From assembly GCF_000172795.2 (NCBI RefSeq), contig NZ_CP020950.1, forward strand, positions 372,001 through 436,000: a stretch of DNA of 64,000 nucleotides, written 5' to 3'. A program made the position numbers and the translations under genes. The notes beneath the pieces were generated by a model that saw only the letters and a list, made by a program, of their open reading frames with translations, was not told the DNA's origin and did not search any database. Positions 40,461 to 51,696 of the stretch are shown here, one piece after another (within the stretch, counting starts at the first letter, position 1; each line of letters starts with the position of its first letter). This stretch comes from Rhizobium sp. CIAT894. Lineage in GTDB: Bacteria; Pseudomonadota; Alphaproteobacteria; Rhizobiales; Rhizobiaceae.

Positions 40461-40949
40461 TGATACGCAAAACGGGTGAAACAAATTGGTGTCCGCGTGC
40501 TGTCGCCGGTCGAGCCATCCCACGGTTTCGGCTCGCTCCATGCGCTGGCCCCCGGCTATAGTTTGTTGATCGCCAGTGGAACTGGTGCCGGCCTAACGGC
40601 GGGAATCTCGAGCGAAGCCTACCGAAACGCGGAAGTCGTGGTCGTTTTCCAATTCCACAGGCCCTCGCCGCGGCCGCCGACGTGATCGTCAAGGTGCGCC
40701 TCGATCAATGAGGTCGCCCTGCTGTCGCCTGAAAAGACGCTAATCGCTTTCTTCTATCCCGCAGCCAACAATGAGTTGCTCAAGCGGGCTCTGCATTCGA
40801 GCGCGAATATAAGCGCCATAGACATGGTCCCGCGCATCAGCCGTGCACAGAAGATGAATGGGAAAGATCGGGGTTACCGGGCGGTCATCGAAGCGAGTGC
40901 GAACTTCAGGTGTTTCTTCACCGGGCAGATCACCGCGCGGTATTTCTAG
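40461..40949 (+). pseudogene. pntA / alanine dehydrogenase N-terminal remnant
   Basis: Several frames together resemble the N-terminal domain of NAD(P) transhydrogenase alpha: GTGAGLTAGISSEAYRNAEV, then VALLSPEKTLIAFFYPAANN, and NISAIDMVPRISRAQKMNGK followed by GYRAVIEASANF. The MVPRISRAQ motif is the clearest. Stops and shifts interrupt it and it ends at 40949. Confidence 0.6.
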
Positions 40950-40962
40950 GGTCTCCTCAGTT

Positions 40963-41418
40963 TTACGTCGCCTTGAGGTCCGTCAGCACCTTGTCAAAAG
41001 CATCCTTGACCGGCTTTGAGATTTCCTCCACCGCCCTGCTTGAGAGCACCCGGACTTCCTTGGCGTGCTGCAAACTTGTCTCAACCCGCTTGCTAAGGAA
41101 GGTCGACTGCAGTTCGAGGATCTGCGACGGCGAATTCGCGCCCAGCAAAGCTTGCAAATGTGAGAAGCTGGCTTCGGCGTCGGCCTGCAGTGCAGCAATC
41201 GTCTTCCCCCACAATTCGTTGCCGAACAGACTTGTCGTTTCGAGGATCGGAGGCAGCATTTTCTGTGTCGCTTCAGCGCCGGACGCAAATTTCAAAAAAG
41301 CCTCTGTCACCTTCTTGTTCCCCTTTTCAACAGATGCGCCGAACTGATCTGGCACCTTGAGCGACGATGACCCCGGGTTTTCGATCGTTTCAAAGGATCT
41401 TTCGGAAATCTTGGTCAT
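40963..41418 (-). CDS. Phasin-family protein
   Basis: A 151-residue helical protein with the phasin_2 pattern: VTEAFLKFASGAEATQKMLP, GKTIAALQADAEASFSHLQA, LELQSTFLSKRVETSLQHAK and SSRAVEEISKPVKDAFDKVL. Phasins coat polyhydroxybutyrate granules, which bean bacteroids store. The start follows GAAGGAAAATGCA. It is a stand-alone gene downstream of the nif ferredoxin block. Confidence 0.8.
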   Translation of the reverse strand: MTKISERSFETIENPGSSSLKVPDQFGASVEKGNKKVTEAFLKFASGAEATQKMLPPILETTSLFGNELWGKTIAALQADAEASFSHLQALLGANSPSQILELQSTFLSKRVETSLQHAKEVRVLSSRAVEEISKPVKDAFDKVLTDLKAT

Positions 41419-42290
41419 TGCATTTTCCTTCTCTTTGAGTTGGTTGCAAGCTGTGACATCGGGATTGACCCTTCCGCCGGCGGATGCATGGCCGCTTGGT
41501 AGAACGCGGATCCGATGACGAACGGTCAGGTGGCCTCCGTTCCGTTCGTTTCATGAACCGGCATAATGCAGACTGCTTCTGCCGCTGTAACCAGGGATCA
41601 GCAAACACCATGCCAACTGCTCCGACGCGCCAAGAAGATCATTTTCGTTTATCGATGGGCGGGTTGAGGGCAGGTTGATGTGTATTTGACGGAGAGACCG
41701 GCGAACAAAACGTTCCAATCACGACAAACCTGACAAAAGTGGCGGATGCCCGACATTTGCGAGAAATGTCGACGGTTGCGCTGGGGACAAGGGAATTAGC
41801 ATGTAATTCAACCGCGCTCAGGATCGTCCTGTGTCGGATCGTATTGAGCCTGCGGGGTGGAAAGTGGCGTTGCGGTCCTCGCCGCAAGTGCCTCCGTCAG
41901 CTGCGCACTGGTGCTTACCTTGACGGTCAGCTTGCGCGAGACATTGCGTGCAATTGCAGTGCCTTCTTTGCACCGGCCGTCATTGATTAGAACCGCCGCA
42001 TCCGCGGATCAGGCATGGGACACGAACGGCACGATCTGTGGCGATCCAATCGCGGGGCATCTGCCTTGGCAACCGGATAAGTTCATCGCCGAGGGCGACG
42101 AGACAGCGATCGCCACTTCGCGCTTTTAAAAAAGTCCCATTGAAAGAAGCGACGAACTAGCCACCATCGCAGCGCTAACTTTGTGGATGGAATGCCACAC
42201 GAAGTAACTACGTTCGTTCGTTTGCGCAGACGACGAGCAGCAGGAGACAACAAACGATCTGAAGGTAACAGCGTTGACTTGTTCGCGAGA
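41419..42290. other. Region without confident gene between phasin and nif ferredoxin
   Basis: A plus-strand frame at 41857-42129 ends AWDTNGTICGDPIAGHLPWQ PDKFIAEGDETAIATSRF (broken here for length), which looks like a real protein tail, but no start or family is recognised. The rest has no coding signs. Confidence 0.4.
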
Positions 42291-42608
42291 TCACGCAGTA
42301 ACCTTGTCTGCCGCGACATGGATCTGACAGTTCTTCGGGCAGACGCGCGCGCAGGCGCCGCAACCAATGCAGCGGCCGGCCTCATCGACAACCATGATCA
42401 TACGATTGAGCTCGCCATCGAAGTCTTCCTCCTCGTCGTCGCAGATGCCGAGGATTTCACCCGCTTCACCGACGCCATAGAGGTGCATGACTTCGCGAGA
42501 GCAGGCTTTGAAGCATCGGCCACAGCCGATGCAGGTTGTAGCATCGATGCAGGTCAGGTACTCCGGCACCCAGTTGGAGCCGTCGCGCGTGACGAAAGGG
42601 CCAGTCAT
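42291..42608 (-). CDS. fdxB: Nif-type ferredoxin with two 4Fe-4S clusters (FdxB/ferredoxin III)
   Basis: A 105-residue ferredoxin: CIGCGRCFKACSREV and CIGCGACARVCPKNC are two full CxxCxxCxxxC(P) motifs, separated by an acidic insert DDEEEDFDGE. This matches nif-linked ferredoxin III, an electron donor encoded after nifX and its partners. The start overlaps the stop of the DUF683 gene by four bases. A degenerate copy lies at 6065-6230. Confidence 0.88.
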   Translation of the reverse strand: MTGPFVTRDGSNWVPEYLTCIDATTCIGCGRCFKACSREVMHLYGVGEAGEILGICDDEEEDFDGELNRMIMVVDEAGRCIGCGACARVCPKNCQIHVAADKVTA

Positions 42609-42808
42609 CGTGAATTCTCCAATGCAGCGAGCTCTTCCTTCGCAGCGTTCAACTCGGCGAAGGCGTCGAACGTCTCTCCTGCAATGGTCTTGATTCTAGC
42701 CCAATTAATCGGAAGGTCCTCGGCAAGATCGTGCAACTCCATCTTCGCAGCGGCGGCGCGGGACTGCAGCTTGCGGACCTTCTTCAGCTGCTCCACAATG
42801 TCTGACAT
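42605..42808 (-). CDS. DUF683 (CCE_0567-type) nif-associated small protein
   Basis: A 67-residue helical protein (MSDIVEQLKKVRKLQSRAAA to AAKEELAALENSR) preceded by a clear GAGGAAAGAGATC site. This family always lies between the DUF269 gene and a ferredoxin in nif clusters; its role is unknown. It contains the LPINWARI motif also found in the decayed copy at 6254-6380. Confidence 0.85.
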   Translation of the reverse strand: MSDIVEQLKKVRKLQSRAAAAKMELHDLAEDLPINWARIKTIAGETFDAFAELNAAKEELAALENSR

Positions 42809-42832
42809 GATCTCTTTCCTCGAAAATTGATT

Positions 42833-43318
42833 TCATGATGCCCGCGCCACGTCGGGATAGGTTTCGATAACTTCAATAGCGTCATCGACCATTTTCGTGC
42901 CGGTCTCGGCGAGCTTGCCTAGCGTCTCAAAGCCGAACCGGTGGACATCGCGCAGGGTCTTCGACAGAACGACCAACCGTCCAGTCGTGAAAAGCAAGCG
43001 GCCGAAGCCCTCATGGCCGATCGTCATGATCGGCGATGCCAACAGGCCTGTGCACTCTTCGATCACAAGCCCCACGCAACTGTAAAAATTCTGTAGCCTC
43101 CACAGCACATCAGGATCCGGGTCGCCTATGATCGGGATCTTACGGCGCTGCTCCTTGGTGAGGATGAAGTCGGCCAGCAGGTCAGCGTCCGATTTGCCTT
43201 CCCACGCCCCATGGGCATCCTGAGCGCGGATGAGCCTTATCAGGCATCTGAGAAAAGGGGTGGCGAGATCCCCTTCGTTGACAGCAGGGCCATTCGTACT
43301 TCCTGTCAATGTACCCAT
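42833..43318 (-). CDS. NifX-associated DUF269 protein
   Basis: The 161-residue protein has FLRCLIRLIRAQDAHGAWEG, then FILTKEQRRKIPIIGDPDPD and FYSCVGLVIEECTG, which match the DUF269 NifX-associated family. Its function in FeMo-cofactor assembly is not established. In other rhizobia nifX is directly upstream; here a nifE fragment ends three bases before its start. Confidence 0.9.
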   Translation of the reverse strand: MGTLTGSTNGPAVNEGDLATPFLRCLIRLIRAQDAHGAWEGKSDADLLADFILTKEQRRKIPIIGDPDPDVLWRLQNFYSCVGLVIEECTGLLASPIMTIGHEGFGRLLFTTGRLVVLSKTLRDVHRFGFETLGKLAETGTKMVDDAIEVIETYPDVARAS

Positions 43319-43321
43319 TTC

Positions 43322-43666
43322 TTAGTCCTCCTCATCGAAAGGCTTCTTTTCAATGGCGCCTGCTTCGGTCAGCGCCGTGAAGCTCGTGCGCCAGAGCGTT
43401 GGACCTGAGGAAGCCGATCCGCGGTTGTCCCAGGAATTGCCCTCACAGCCGAGAGGCCCATGGATCAGGTGCGCGACGTCGGTGATCGGCTGCAGCACGA
43501 TCTTGGCGCCATCGAAAGCGCATCCGCCGGCTGCCGCCCCGGGGATCAGCGGCTTCGAACAGCCATTTTTGCGCGCCTTGGAATCCTTGCTGCGGTTCTT
43601 CTCGCAGGCAGGCTCGTCAAAGACATCCTGGACTTTAGCATTGAGCAAGGGCATTGCGGTCTCCAA
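43322..43666 (-). pseudogene. nifE: Truncated nifE (N-terminal ~95 codons) fused to a short tail
   Basis: The first part reads LLNAKVQDVFDEPACEKNRS, GAAAGGCAFDGAKIVLQPIT and DVAHLIHGPLGCEGNSWDNR, a normal NifE start with the first P-cluster-like cysteines. After GPTLWRTSF the frame changes to ALTEAGAIEKKPFDEED and stops. NifE should be about 475 residues and be followed by nifN and nifX, which are absent. The tail may be the last codons of nifX or nifN, so one deletion could have removed about 3 kb. FeMo-cofactor assembly would need nifEN elsewhere. Confidence 0.85.
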
Positions 43667-43712
43667 GTTCAGATGAAGGCGGCCGGCCTCACAAGGCCGA
43701 CCGCCGCCGCTC

Positions 43713-45254
43713 CTAGCGGGTCAGGTCGTAAGAATAGTCCGTCACACCCGGCTCGCTCGTCTCGCGATCGAGCTTGTCGAAGATCTTGTCGAGGATCGTC
43801 GTCAGGACGCGCAGGCCGCCCTGGTAGCCCATGAGCGGGAAACGGTGGTGATGGTGCCGGTCGAATATCGGAAAGGTCAGCCGGATCAATGGGGTGCCGG
43901 TGTCGCGCTCGAGATACTTGCCATAGGAATTGCCGATCATCAGATCAACCGGCTCGGTAAAGAGCAGCGAGCGCAACGCCCACAGGTCCTTGCCCGCCCA
44001 GACCTGGGCATCCTTGCCGAAGGGCGAGGATGCGAGCAACGCCTTCATCTCGGCTTCCCAGGCCGACGTGCCGTTGGTAGCAAGGCAGTGGGTCGGCTCA
44101 CCGCCGGTTTCCAAGACGAACCGGGCAACGGCGTAGACGAAGTCAGGATCGCCGTAGATCGCGTATTTCTTCCCGTGCAGCCAGGCTTGGCTATCTGCCA
44201 TAGCGTCGACGAGACGGCCGCGTTCCAGGCCGATTGTCGGAGGAATTTCCTTGCCGGTAATCTCCGAGACCTTCATCAGGAATTCGTCGGTCGCCTGAAC
44301 ACCCAGCGGATAATGGAACGAAGCCGTAACCTGACCGACCTCCTTGCAATATTCCAGCGTTTTGCGCGTGTTATAGTGCTGCAGCGACAGGGTCGCTTCG
44401 GCATTCAACGCCGTTTTCAAGTCCTCGATCTTCGTGCCGCCGTCATACATGCGGTACGTACCGTCAGACGGCGTGTCGAACTGGTCGGAGGCATCCTGGA
44501 TGAAGATGTAGGATACGCCCATCATGTCGAGCAGGCGCTTCAGTTCGCGGTTGTTGCCGACGCAGAAGCCGTCGAAGCCGGGAATGATGTTGATGGCTTG
44601 AGCAACCTCCTTCCGCTCGTTGCCTTTCCAGAAGTTCTCCAGAATGCCCTTGATCATGCCGTCATAGCCATCGACGTGGCTGCCGACGAAGGCAGGCGTG
44701 TGGGCGAAAGGAACATCGAAGTCGTGCGGGACCGACCCTTCGTTCTTTGCGTTTTCGATGAAGCCGTGGAGGTCGTCTCCAATGACTTCGGCCATGCAGG
44801 TGGTCGAGACGGCGATCATCTTCGGATCGTAGAGCTTGTATGTATTGGCGAGCCCGTCGACCATGTTCTTCAACCCGCCGAACACTGCCGCGTCCTCCGT
44901 CATCGAGGACGAGACCGCCGATGAAGGCTCCTTGAAGTGACGCGACAGATGCGAACGGTAATAAGCGACGCAGCCCTGGCTGCCATGGACGAAGGACATC
45001 GTTTGCTCAAAGCCTGCGGCTGCGAAGACGGCACCGAGCGGCTGGCAGGCTTTGGCCGGGTTCACGACCAGGGCTTCGCGGCCCAGGTTCTTTTCGCGAT
45101 ACTCCCAGGTCTTCGTGAAGTCGTTTTGATCGGCAACGACCTGATCCGGGTGGGGGCATTCGAAATTGGCTTTCTTCTCGGCGAGCATCTGCCTGTATTC
45201 CGGCTCGCGGAACAGGGGAGCATGGTCGAGAACTTTTTCCGCCGACTGCGGCAT
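43713..45254 (-). CDS. nifK: Nitrogenase MoFe protein beta chain NifK
   Basis: A 513-residue protein from the ATG at 45254 ([20 protein letters not shown]). P-cluster cysteines lie in [25 protein letters not shown] and [12 protein letters not shown]. It forms the alpha2-beta2 tetramer with NifD. Full length. It is 123 bases after nifD and 46 bases before the nifE fragment, in the nifHDK operon. Confidence 0.97.
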   Translation of the reverse strand: MPQSAEKVLDHAPLFREPEYRQMLAEKKANFECPHPDQVVADQNDFTKTWEYREKNLGREALVVNPAKACQPLGAVFAAAGFEQTMSFVHGSQGCVAYYRSHLSRHFKEPSSAVSSSMTEDAAVFGGLKNMVDGLANTYKLYDPKMIAVSTTCMAEVIGDDLHGFIENAKNEGSVPHDFDVPFAHTPAFVGSHVDGYDGMIKGILENFWKGNERKEVAQAINIIPGFDGFCVGNNRELKRLLDMMGVSYIFIQDASDQFDTPSDGTYRMYDGGTKIEDLKTALNAEATLSLQHYNTRKTLEYCKEVGQVTASFHYPLGVQATDEFLMKVSEITGKEIPPTIGLERGRLVDAMADSQAWLHGKKYAIYGDPDFVYAVARFVLETGGEPTHCLATNGTSAWEAEMKALLASSPFGKDAQVWAGKDLWALRSLLFTEPVDLMIGNSYGKYLERDTGTPLIRLTFPIFDRHHHHRFPLMGYQGGLRVLTTILDKIFDKLDRETSEPGVTDYSYDLTR

Positions 45255-45377
45255 AGTAAGCACCTTTCTTTTCATCGCGCCGCACCGGTGGCGGCAATGG
45301 GATGTCATCTGTCACGAGTGCGGATCAAGTCCGATGGGAAGGGCCTGGCCTGCCCCCTCCCAAGACAGGCCAGGCTC

Positions 45378-46880
45378 TCATTCGGCCGCAACCGCCTCAG
45401 CTGGCGCGGCCTTTTTTTTCCAGGGGACGTCGTAGAGATCCCACACCGGATTATTGATGGCCAGATCCATGTCGCGGGCGAATATGGCGAAGCCGTCATA
45501 GCCGTGATACGGGCCGGAATAATCCCAGGAGTGCATCTGGCGGAAGGGGATGCCCATCTTCTGCACCGGATACTTCTCTTTGATGCCGGACCCAACAAGG
45601 TCGGGGCGGATGCCTTCGATGAACTTTTCCAGCTCGTAACCGGTCACGTCGTCATAGATCAGCGTACCCTTGTTCACATAATGGCCGGTGCGCTGATAGT
45701 CGTCGTTGTGGGCGAACTCGTAGCCGGTGCCGACGATCCGCATGCCGATGTCCTCATAGGCCGTGATGACGTGGCGAGGACGCAGGCCGCCGACATAGAG
45801 CATCACCGTCTTGCCTTCGAGGCGCGGCCGGTACTTGTCGATGACAGCATTGACCAGGGGCCGGTACTTGGTGATGACAGCCTCGGTCTTGTCGACGATT
45901 TCCGGGCCGAAGTGCTTGGCTATTTCGCGCAGGGAGGTTTCGATCTGGGACGGACCAAAGAAGTTGTATTCCATCCACGGGATGCCGTATTTTTCCTCCA
46001 TGTGCCGACAGATGTAGTTCATCGAGCGGTAGCAGTGGATGAGGTTCAGCTTGGCTTTTGGCGCGCGCTCGACCTCAGCGAGCGTGGCATCACCCGACCA
46101 GTTGCCGACCACGCGCAGCCCCACCTCCTCCAATAGAATGCGCGTAGCCCACGCGTCGCCACCGATATTGTAGTCGCCGACGACGTTGACATCGTAAGGG
46201 CCGGTCTCGAACTCGACTTCGTTCTTGTCGAAAACCCAGTCACGGATGGCGTCGTTGGCGATGTGGTGGCCGAGCGATTGCGAGACGCCGCGGAAGCCCT
46301 CGCAGCGCACCGGCACGATCGTCTTTTCGTGCTCCTTGGCCTTCTTGCGCGACACCGCCTCAATGTCGTCGCCAATCAGCCCGATCGGGCATTCCGACTG
46401 CACGCTGATGCCGTTGTTGAGGGGGAAAAGCGCCTCGATCTCGTCGATGACCTGTTCAAGCTTCTTGTCGCCGCCGAACACGATATCCTTTTCCTGGAAG
46501 TCTGAGGTGAACTGCAGCGTCACGAACGTGTCGATGCCCGTCAGGCCGACATAGTAGTTGCGGCGTTGCGACCAGGAATAATGACCGCAACCGACCGGCC
46601 CGTGCGAGATGTGGACCATGTCCTTGACCGGCCCCCATACCACGCCTTTGGAGCCGGCATAGGCGCAGCCGCGGATCGTCATCACGCCCGGAATGGACTT
46701 GATGTTCGATTTGACGTCGCATTCGGAAAGGGCCTTCGGCTCATCGCCAGGCTCATCGCCGCTCGTTGCGACACTGAGGTGCTTCTTGCGGCGCTTCGCC
46801 GCCTTGTCTGGATATTGCGCTAACACTTCCGCAATGAGCTTTTCATGCAAAACGCTGTCATTCTCGTAATCAAGGCTCAT
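45378..46880 (-). CDS. nifD: Nitrogenase MoFe protein alpha chain NifD
   Basis: The 500-residue product carries the P-cluster and FeMo-cofactor ligands: [20 protein letters not shown] with [20 protein letters not shown], and a C-terminal cofactor His region around [14 protein letters not shown]. It starts 106 bases after nifH, with GAAAGGGGCAGGGGCCC as ribosome site. The first 66 codons are shared with the truncated copy at 10808. Confidence 0.97.
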   Translation of the reverse strand: MSLDYENDSVLHEKLIAEVLAQYPDKAAKRRKKHLSVATSGDEPGDEPKALSECDVKSNIKSIPGVMTIRGCAYAGSKGVVWGPVKDMVHISHGPVGCGHYSWSQRRNYYVGLTGIDTFVTLQFTSDFQEKDIVFGGDKKLEQVIDEIEALFPLNNGISVQSECPIGLIGDDIEAVSRKKAKEHEKTIVPVRCEGFRGVSQSLGHHIANDAIRDWVFDKNEVEFETGPYDVNVVGDYNIGGDAWATRILLEEVGLRVVGNWSGDATLAEVERAPKAKLNLIHCYRSMNYICRHMEEKYGIPWMEYNFFGPSQIETSLREIAKHFGPEIVDKTEAVITKYRPLVNAVIDKYRPRLEGKTVMLYVGGLRPRHVITAYEDIGMRIVGTGYEFAHNDDYQRTGHYVNKGTLIYDDVTGYELEKFIEGIRPDLVGSGIKEKYPVQKMGIPFRQMHSWDYSGPYHGYDGFAIFARDMDLAINNPVWDLYDVPWKKKAAPAEAVAAE

Positions 46881-46931
46881 GGGCCCCTGCCCCTTTCAAG
46901 GTTCGGGTTAGGTCGTCGTCGTCAAAGCGTC

Positions 46932-46961
46932 TTTCGTGGAAGGACGCGCTGGCTCAAGGGC
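46932..46961 (-). terminator. nifH-nifD intergenic stem-loop (copy 2)
   Basis: The same 12-base-pair stem as at 10727-10756, here between nifH and an intact nifD. A stem without T-run between nifH and nifD fits the known excess of nifH mRNA over nifDK mRNA. Confidence 0.65.
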
Positions 46962-46986
46962 CAGCGCGTCCTGTCGACAACGGCAG

Positions 46987-48102
<1,116 letters not shown>

Positions 48103-48130
48103 TCACTTGCACCGCTAGAGCAAATCCTGC

Positions 48131-48661
48131 TCAATCTGGGTCATATCCAGCGGCCTTAAGGTAGTTTGCGCATTCTGCCGCAGTGAAGCGAGGTATCAAG
48201 GCCCCGACCGCATCCCATAGAGCATCGATCTTTCGCTCGGCTCGGCCTCGCAACATGGCTTTCAGCTTCGAGAATGCGTTCTCGATTGGATTGAAGTCCG
48301 GACTATAGGGCGGCAGGAACATGAGCTTGGCGCCGGCACGTTCGATGGCATCGCGGACACCGGCTATCTTGTGTGCAGGCAGGTTATCCATAATGACGAC
48401 GTCGCCGATCTCCAGGGGCGGCACCAGCACCTGTTCGACATACGCAAGGAAGACGTTGCCGTTCATCGCGCCATCGTAGACGAATGGTGCGGTCATTCCG
48501 CTGAGGCGCAACGCACCGGTGAAAGTCGTTGTTTTCCAATGGCCGTGCGGCACGCCGGCACGGCAACGCTCACCTCGCAATGCACGTCCGCGCAGACGTG
48601 ACATCTTGGTCGAGAGGCCGGTTTCGTCGATGAAGATCAGTTTCTCCGGATCGAGGTCCAA
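48131..48661 (-). CDS. IS630-family transposase, OrfB part (copy B)
   Basis: The catalytic DDE domain: [20 protein letters not shown] holds the first Asp, [10 protein letters not shown] the second, and [20 protein letters not shown] the Glu. 176 residues from the ATG at 48661; probably translated as an OrfAB fusion from a frameshift upstream, where the frame is open further. Confidence 0.88.
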   Translation of the reverse strand: MDLDPEKLIFIDETGLSTKMSRLRGRALRGERCRAGVPHGHWKTTTFTGALRLSGMTAPFVYDGAMNGNVFLAYVEQVLVPPLEIGDVVIMDNLPAHKIAGVRDAIERAGAKLMFLPPYSPDFNPIENAFSKLKAMLRGRAERKIDALWDAVGALIPRFTAAECANYLKAAGYDPD

Positions 48662-48690
48662 TTGACCATCGAACCAGGCGCGCCGGCGCT

Positions 48691-49077
48691 TCAGGACGTC
48701 CGGTCGGTCCTGCTCCAGTGCGTGTGCGGTCTTTTTTTAAAGGTCCACCCACGGCCTCGAAGCCAGGCGCCAAGTGCGCTGCAGCTGATCTTCACCTGCC
48801 GCTCGACGGACAAGCGCTCAACCATCTCATAGAGCGTCACATCCCTACGCTCGTTGATCAACGCGACAACGAATTCCTCGTGTGCATCCACTGCCGAAGG
48901 TCGTCTCCAGCCCTGTGGCCGAGCAGTTAACTCACCCTCTTTCGCTCTTGCAATCCAGCGGATCGCCGTCGAAATCACAACTCCGAAACGAGCCGCAGCC
49001 TGTCGAGCCGACATGCCGGCCGCAGACGCTTTCAAAACCCGTATTCGAAGATCATCGCTCAGTGCTTGTCCCATCAT
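48691..49077 (-). CDS. IS630-family transposase, OrfA part (copy B)
   Basis: A 128-residue helix-turn-helix protein: [40 protein letters not shown] and [20 protein letters not shown]. It supplies DNA binding for the transposase. Confidence 0.88.
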   Translation of the reverse strand: MMGQALSDDLRIRVLKASAAGMSARQAAARFGVVISTAIRWIARAKEGELTARPQGWRRPSAVDAHEEFVVALINERRDVTLYEMVERLSVERQVKISCSALGAWLRGRGWTFKKRPHTHWSRTDRTS

Positions 49078-49364
49078 CGACCTCTTCTCTGTGGAGTTGA
49101 ATCAGCTTCGATGGACGCCGTGACATCACAATCGATTCATCAATCGCAGGACATGTCTAGGTCGACCGCGCGCCAGCGCGACCGCGACCATCAGCAGGAC
49201 AAAGAGCTTTGAAAACAGGAGACAATCGCACATCCCTGTAGCCAAGAGAGATGGCGTATCGCACGGGAGACGCTGCGAGCGCCCAGGTGATAGAGCTTCG
49301 CCTTGTGGCTGAACAAGCCAACTTCGATCGCGCAGGCCCGCCGCGCCCGACAGCTGGCCAAAAA

Positions 49365-49761
49365 CAGCGCCAGGAGCTACGACTGGGGCCACGCACGTGA
49401 GTATGTCGAGGGCATGTCGCGCATGCTGCAGCAGGACAAACCGGATGGCCACGTCTTGGCGACCGGCGAGACGACGAGTGTCGGCCAATTTCTCGAGCGG
49501 GCTTTTGCCGACGTGAACATTACTTTGGAATGGAAGGCGTCCGGCGTCGACTGGCTACGACTCCGCGTCCGGTGCCTGCCTTGTTGAAGTCGATCCTCGA
49601 TACCTCCGCCCGACGGAAGTTGATCTTCTGCCGGTGATCCGACCAAGGCCCGCCAGAAGCTGGGCTGGCAACACAAGGCCCCGGTTCAGGAGCTTGTCGC
49701 CGAGATGGTGCGCGAGGATGTCAAGCACTGGAAGGCCCTGAACAGCCGGGAAGAGCTCTGA
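49365..49761 (+). pseudogene. noeL: noeL (GDP-mannose 4,6-dehydratase) 3' remnant
   Basis: The readable C-terminal third is DWGHAREYVEGMSRMLQQDK, VLATGETTSVGQFLERAFAD, then in other frames LVEVDPRYLRPTEVDLLP and DPTKARQKLGWQHKAPVQEL, ending at a stop by 49761. Two frameshifts and loss of the N-terminal two thirds make it inactive. The enzyme makes the precursor of GDP-fucose used by NodZ. Confidence 0.8.
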
Positions 49762-49850
49762 GTGTACGACTTGTCCAACAAGAAGATCTGGGTTGTCGGC
49801 CATCGCAGTATGGTCGGCAGTGCGCTTGTGCGCAGGCTCCGATGCCGTGC
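49761..49850 (+). pseudogene. nolK: nolK (GDP-fucose synthase) 5' remnant
   Basis: A GTG directly after noeL opens YDLSNKKIWVVGHRSMVGSA then LVRRL, the nucleotide-binding GHRGMVGSAIVRRL start of NolK. Homology ends after about 28 codons. The noeL-nolK order is that of working fucose clusters. Confidence 0.7.
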
Positions 49851-49929
49851 TCTGCGGCAGTGGCGTCAGTTAGCGGGTCGAACGAGGAGCGCGGATCGTG
49901 AACCCGCGAGCGCGCAAAAATACGGCATT

Positions 49930-50150
49930 AGCCGATGATGTTCATACTTCCACCAGGTGCCCGGATTGCGGTACCGAGGCTTCGGGGCATATGTTCCTGA
50001 TGGTCCTGCTTGTCTCGAATATCTCACGCTTGACGTCTAAGCGTTCGCAGATCGAAAGGTGCGGGATGTGTCATCGTGTGGGTCGGTCCGTCATCGAGGG
50101 TTAAATAGACGCACCGATCACTGGGCCGCCACCGTCTCTTCGGATAACTT
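49930..50150 (-). pseudogene. nodB: nodB remnant downstream of intact nodA
   Basis: On the minus strand, just after nodA, fragments of NodB can be read: VYLTLDDGPTHT (compare VYLTFDDGPHPF), followed at once by ATGACACATCCC coding MTHP, then LSICERLDVKREIFETSRTI (compare LSDCEPDEVQRQILETNRAI). About 35 codons between the two metal motifs are missing, and stops follow. This gives the original nodA-nodB order at this place. Confidence 0.75.
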
Positions 50151-50171
50151 CAGCTATGGGACCATGCTCTT

Positions 50172-50759
50172 TCATAGCTCAGGGCCATTCCGCTCGATCA
50201 AGGTCCCCGATGGCCAATCACTCATTGAGCATCCTATTGGGAATACTACCAAAATTACGTTTTCACAGCGCGTCGGCGGGAGGTTGAGATAAACATCGGC
50301 AAGGGTGGATCGCACGCGTACCCCTTCCAAAACCGTCGCAAGACCATTTCGGCAGAGCCTGAGAACAAGGTTGCGCAACGCCTGCCGAACACCGCCGAAC
50401 GCAAACCGAACGCCAAGTTGCTGCAGCACTGGGTAAACAATGCGCATCGAATTAATGCCGTACCCCTCAAGATCTGGACGCACGCCCCACAATCCAAGCT
50501 CGCATACGAGTAGATCGACCTCGCCAACCCGAACGAAACGACGCAACAACCCCATGTGAGCGGCCACACCGTGCGCATCATAGCCTATTACGCGAAGCTC
50601 GGGCCTAGCTCCTGACCAACTACGAGCACCTTCGAATGGAAGGGCGTTGTAAGCTCCAGTTGGCCCATAGGTCTTCCGAAAGAAATCTGCGAGCTCTGTG
50701 TGGTCAGAGAGCTCCAACTCGTTTTCCCAGCACACTTTCCACCGCACCTGAGGGCTCAT
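50172..50759 (-). CDS. nodA: NodA, Nod-factor acyltransferase
   Basis: The 195-residue product starts [20 protein letters not shown] with GGAGG upstream, and contains SYGPTGAxNA-type sequence ([20 protein letters not shown]), [20 protein letters not shown] and the tail [16 protein letters not shown]. It transfers the fatty acyl chain to the amino group exposed by NodB. It stands alone behind its own nod box, 23 kb from nodBC, as is known in bean-nodulating Rhizobium. Confidence 0.95.
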   Translation of the reverse strand: MSPQVRWKVCWENELELSDHTELADFFRKTYGPTGAYNALPFEGARSWSGARPELRVIGYDAHGVAAHMGLLRRFVRVGEVDLLVCELGLWGVRPDLEGYGINSMRIVYPVLQQLGVRFAFGGVRQALRNLVLRLCRNGLATVLEGVRVRSTLADVYLNLPPTRCENVILVVFPIGCSMSDWPSGTLIERNGPEL

Positions 50760-50851
50760 ACCTAAACCTCCACTTAATACTCTGTCCAGGCGTCGACAGA
50801 GCAACTACTTGATACGCACTCGTTGGGGCGCTTCTAATGGCACTGGTATAA

Positions 50852-50898
50852 GCTGGTGAAATCATTTGTTTGGATGGAACTCATCCGTCTAATGGATG
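50852..50898 (-). promoter_or_regulatory. nod box of nodA
   Basis: On the minus strand: ATCCATTAGACGGATG, then ATCCAAACAAATGATTTCAC and CAGC. The core has two changes from ATCGATTTTACC. It ends 93 bases before the nodA start. Confidence 0.85.
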
Positions 50899-51696
50899 CG
50901 TTCCAATCAATCGGCCTGCCATCGGCTGCCGACGCCAGATGAAGCGGCCGGGCTCCAACTTCTTCGTGAACATGCCGCCTTGTCCATCATGCTGGATCAT
51001 CTTGATCAGGCATCCAGGACATTGAACTGAAAAGTTGACCATGACTGAGAGGCTCGCTACTCAGGCAGAAGCAAGCCAAAGACGTTTTCGGCGATAATCA
51101 GGCAAATTGTCGAGATCACATTAGAACCCTCGGCGGAACCGGGCTGGTCTATCCCGGCGTCGAAAGTCGTCGAACGACCCGACCTGGCGGAGGGGTTTTT
51201 TCGGAATGTTCGGTTTGCGCCCGTCTGATTCCACACAAAATGGGACGCGGCGATAGGCAGCAGCATTCTCCTGTTGAATCTGAAAGGGGTTCCCCTCGCA
51301 AAACGCCCTGGTTCGCTTTGGCTATCGCAGCCCATGGACCGGCACGCTGGGTATCGGCGAAGATTGCCAGAGGACATACTTGCCTGGCGATCCCGACCTC
51401 GGGAGAAGATGATGGGTACAGGAATGGATTCGCAGATCAGTGCGTTTCCGGTGCAAGCTTTTAGGACCCCGGACACAGCAAACGTCTCCCAGGACTGGCG
51501 AGGCGGCCGCGAGATCGCAATTTTCTCCTAGATAACGGTATGAGGTGATCGTCATACCCTGGTCACCGGATGCCGATCGTCACGCACATGGTCTGGTACA
51601 GAGCCGGCGGCGCCGATGAGCCCCCGAGGAAATACTTAGTGACTGGCACGGTTGTTGCGTCGTCTCACGAAAGACAGCCGTTAACGAGAGGTCACG
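50899..51696. other. Region without recognisable gene
   Basis: Frames of up to 139 codons on both strands show no domain, signal peptide or ribosome site. The promoter of the metallopeptidase gene should lie at its right end; no nod box or sigma54 element was seen there. Confidence 0.4.

Larger units (their letters stand above)
48118..49157 (-). mobile_element. IS630-family insertion sequence, copy B
   Basis: A 1040-base element between TA dinucleotides, with the same ends as copy A. It sits just 42 bases upstream of the nifHDK NifA site. Both reading frames are intact, and the A-run TTTAAAAAAAG before the OrfB frame is a likely -1 slippage site that would fuse OrfA to OrfB. Confidence 0.9.

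Noticed and set aside
40839..40855. tggcac-like sequence at 50839 as a sigma54 promoter of nodA
   Set aside because: No -12 element at the right distance, and a nod box already explains nodA expression. (Coordinates of the motif are 50839-50844.)
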